A stretch of 64,000 nucleotides of DNA from Epiperipatus broadwayi (Eukaryota; Onychophora; Udeonychophora; Euonychophora; Peripatidae). The notes below the pieces were generated by a model. The model was given only the letters and a program-made list of their open reading frames with translations, searched no databases and was not told the DNA's origin. The position numbers and the translations under genes are program-made. Below, piece by piece: positions 56,831 through 64,000 of this stretch; the first letter of the stretch is position 1, and every line of letters starts with the position of its first letter. The stretch is from contig JAQFVV010013295.1 in NCBI GenBank assembly GCA_028023455.1, positions 102,468 through 166,467 on the forward strand, in the 5' to 3' direction.

Positions 56831-58522
56831 CCCCAAACAAGAAAATGGTAATTGGGACCTACCAAGAAGAATCCAAACAGAATTATAAATTAATTTTAAA
56901 GAGATCATACAGTATGTTAAATTTAGAATAAATATTTAATATAAATATTTAATTCAATATCATACACGGTAATACCAAATTTAACTTATATAATAGTAAT
57001 GAAATTATTTACAGAAATAGTTTTGCCTGAAGGCTTACAAAAATTATAATAAAGACCCAGGTAGATTTTAAACATACCCAAATGCCATTTGTAACTTTCA
57101 GATGGGATGTGATTAGGTATACAAGTCTATCTAGGTTCTTCTTCATCTAGATGCTTCTTCTAATTGAATATTTAGGCCCTTATCTCACCTTGTGGCTTGA
57201 TCCTCCTTTTATACTACTCTGGAGTTATGTAGAACTTTCCAGGAATGTCTTTGCATTCTACTTTAAGACTTCTTAAAAAATAAATAATTAGTTCTAATAA
57301 CTTAATTACTTTTAATTATGTTCTTTGCTTTTTATTAAGCAGTCCTTTCATTCTTACCTATGTTGTAATTACTATCACTATTATAGTTTACTATATATAT
57401 GTTGTGTATTCAGCCATGAAGCGCACTAGCAACAGTTACCGCAAATTTATAAATTACCAAAACATTATTAATAACGATTAAATATATTTAATTACATATT
57501 ATACACACACATAAATTAAGGCTTAACTGAGTAGCAATCACATTTATTTTATTTACACATATAACAAAGTAGGCCCTGATTTAAAGTTTTATCTTCACTG
57601 CCCATATTGCCACTGAGTAATTAATCTTGCCACTATACTAGTGGTAACAAGAGAATACTAAAGTTTATACTCAAGATTATTTTACACAATCCTATTTGGA
57701 CCTTCTCATGCATAAGTAAATAATAAAAGACTGGTGTGGTCTATTGACATTTTCCCTAGCCAGCTATCTTTAACCTTCAGCGACAAGGATTCTGAGACAC
57801 ATCCATCGCTGCAGGAAAGTCAGGGCACTTTTCCCTCAGCTTTTCTCAATGTCCTTATGAGATCCACAACACAGCAACAACAGCAACTTATGATAAGTAG
57901 AGAAAAGCTGATGATGATCTTTTCTCTTTTAAGTGTGCACCATTTATACACCCCCCCTGCTTGATATCATTAATAATTTCTAACATTCCAATGTAACTGT
58001 ACTTCCATTTGGATAGTGCATCTTTATAATGATGATTAGGATCCAGTTTTTACTTACGTCCATTCACATTCCTTAGTAATTAGCTTTAAATATTTTATCC
58101 ATTTGTTTGCTTCTAAAATTTAGTTTAATGTTTGATTTTAAACAATAAACAGTTTTCTCTGCATCTTAAATCCATTAGTTATATCCAGCCTTGTAATCAA
58201 CAACTTGGTTTATTTTGCAATCTTTTGTAGAATACTTTTAACCTATGATCTTTGTCTGACTAAAATTTAATTTAACTGCCAACCATCTTTTTTTGTTGCT
58301 ATTAAACTTAAACTAAAATTGATCTAAAATAACGTTTCTTTATTTTTTTACTGAATCTATTTTCCATTTCTTTTTAAACTTATTAGTAATCTTTACTGCT
58401 TTTAAAACTTAGATATCTATTTACATTTGCCATGTACAGCCACTCATTCGGCTTAACAATCAGGTAAATAGACAAGCAGAAACCACATGATTGAACAAAT
58501 AGTTTAATAAAATTATTTCAAA
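56831..58522. other. Upstream region, nothing firm
   Basis: It has some CpG after about 57420. A short plus-strand frame near 57734-57964 (with a QQQQQ run) has no recognisable domain and is probably chance. Confidence 0.35.
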
Positions 58523-58928
58523 TTATTTACACATTAAAAAAAATGTAATGTAGAAATATTAACAAAAAGTTTTTGTAAATTTAAATAAACAAATAAAACA
58601 CTTTACCCGAATTAATGCGAATCTGGCATTAATGGCGCTCTTGTTATCACATATTTGGTAATGTATATCTAAATTTGTTTTAAAAAAATTATTGAAAATT
58701 ATTTACACATTAAACGAATCTGAAATGTAAGTTTCAGAATTGTAGGAAATATTAATCTAAAATTTTTGTAAATTTAAAAATAAATAGATAAATAAAAACA
58801 CTTTACCAGAGAATAAATTATTTACATTAAACATAATTCAATGTAAGTTTGAGAATTGTAGAAATATTAACAAAAAATTTTGTAAATTTAAAAATAAACA
58901 GATAAATAAAACACTTTTACCCAAATTA
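58523..58928. repeat. Three diverged tandem copies next to the candidate promoter
   Basis: Units at about 58523-58612, 58698-58812 and 58814-58928 share ATTATTTACA(CATTAAA), GAAATATTAA, TTTTGTAAATTTAAA, GATAAATAAAACACTTTACC. On the minus strand each unit contributes GGTAAAGTG or GGTAAAAGTG, a plausible splice donor. It looks like a triplication of a first-exon/first-intron boundary. Confidence 0.65.
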
Positions 58929-59125
58929 ACAGCTCAAAAAAGTAACTGTGATGCCGCGGATAGCAAATCGCATTAGACAGAAAAATCAAAAATTTCCAAA
59001 CCTCTCTACTTAATTTTAAATCTGGCAGAAAAATTGACTTTCGATGGATTAATCACGCCAGTCACATGGTTACCATGACAATGTTGTCATGCAAAAAAAC
59101 GCCGATGTCTACCGGAAGGGAAATC
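58921..59125 (-). promoter_or_regulatory. Candidate 5' end of the ACAD10-type gene (possibly a divergent promoter)
   Basis: CpG-containing words cluster here (GCCGCGGATAGC, CGATGG, CACGCC, AACGCCGATG, ACCGGAAGGG). GTTACC-AT-GACAAT at 59069-59082 is close to an RFX X-box. ACCGGAAGGG at 59111-59120 fits an ETS/GABP site. On the minus strand TTTGG|GTAAAAG at 58921/58920 could be the donor of a non-coding first exon that splices to the acceptor just before 43579. On the plus strand a short frame, ATG at 59089, runs into a GTAAGTC donor at 59126, so transcription the other way is also possible. Confidence 0.35.

Positions 59126-64000
<4,875 letters not shown>

Noticed and set aside
57734-57964. 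76-codon plus-strand ORF with QQQQQ
   Set aside because: No domain, no conserved motif and no nearby exon structure that would support it.

Overview
This is an AT-rich animal genome window (about three quarters A+T by eye) with long introns and many decayed transposable elements. No bacterial features are present. The repeat mix points to an invertebrate: APE-type LINEs, Penelope-like elements (PLEs), hAT and Ty3/Gypsy remnants. An arthropod is my best guess, from the LINE C-terminus and the TATA plus TCAGT promoter-like signals, but the sequence does not prove it.

One host gene is recognisable. It lies on the minus strand and is the 5' half of an ACAD10-type gene (acyl-CoA dehydrogenase family member 10). 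Five coding exons with matching splice phases lie at 43577-43388, 42504-42356, 38967-38773, 24373-24215 and 1601-1442. Together they encode about 284 residues: a basic, presequence-like N-terminus, a complete HAD-like phosphatase domain, and the linker that precedes the aminoglycoside-phosphotransferase-like domain. The kinase-like and dehydrogenase domains must lie beyond base 1. The introns are about 0.88, 3.4, 14.4 and 22.6 kb, so most of the window is intron. The promoter is not proven. A CpG-richer stretch near 58.6-59.1 kb holds X-box-like and ETS-like sites, a minus-strand splice donor and a triplicated segment, and is the best candidate for the 5' end.

Region by region. 1-5 kb: exon 5 and two decayed RTE-like LINEs, the first split by a 587-bp foldback insertion. 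5.7-10.1 kb: a nested insertion, with a LINE inside an unclassified insert inside a PLE-derived element. 10-21 kb: mostly featureless AT-rich intron with a hAT MITE (perfect 8-bp duplication), a palindromic foldback and a tRNA-derived SINE piece. 21-28 kb: more LINE copies and exon 4. 28-38 kb: a decayed PLE (reverse transcriptase plus GIY-YIG nuclease), several foldbacks and a third LINE type. 38-43.6 kb: exons 3 to 1 and another foldback. 44-57 kb: a hAT transposase pseudogene, foldback repeats and a decayed Ty3/Gypsy element. 57-64 kb: candidate promoter region, a 110-bp (AT)n tract, and sequence visibly richer in CpG with nothing recognised.

The most unusual theme is a short structural motif shared by several otherwise different repeats: CTGATGA (or a close variant), a short stem-loop, then GAAA. 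This is the layout of a hammerhead ribozyme core. In this window it sits in PLE-like terminal repeats that have inserted as inverted pairs flanked by 11-14-bp target duplications.
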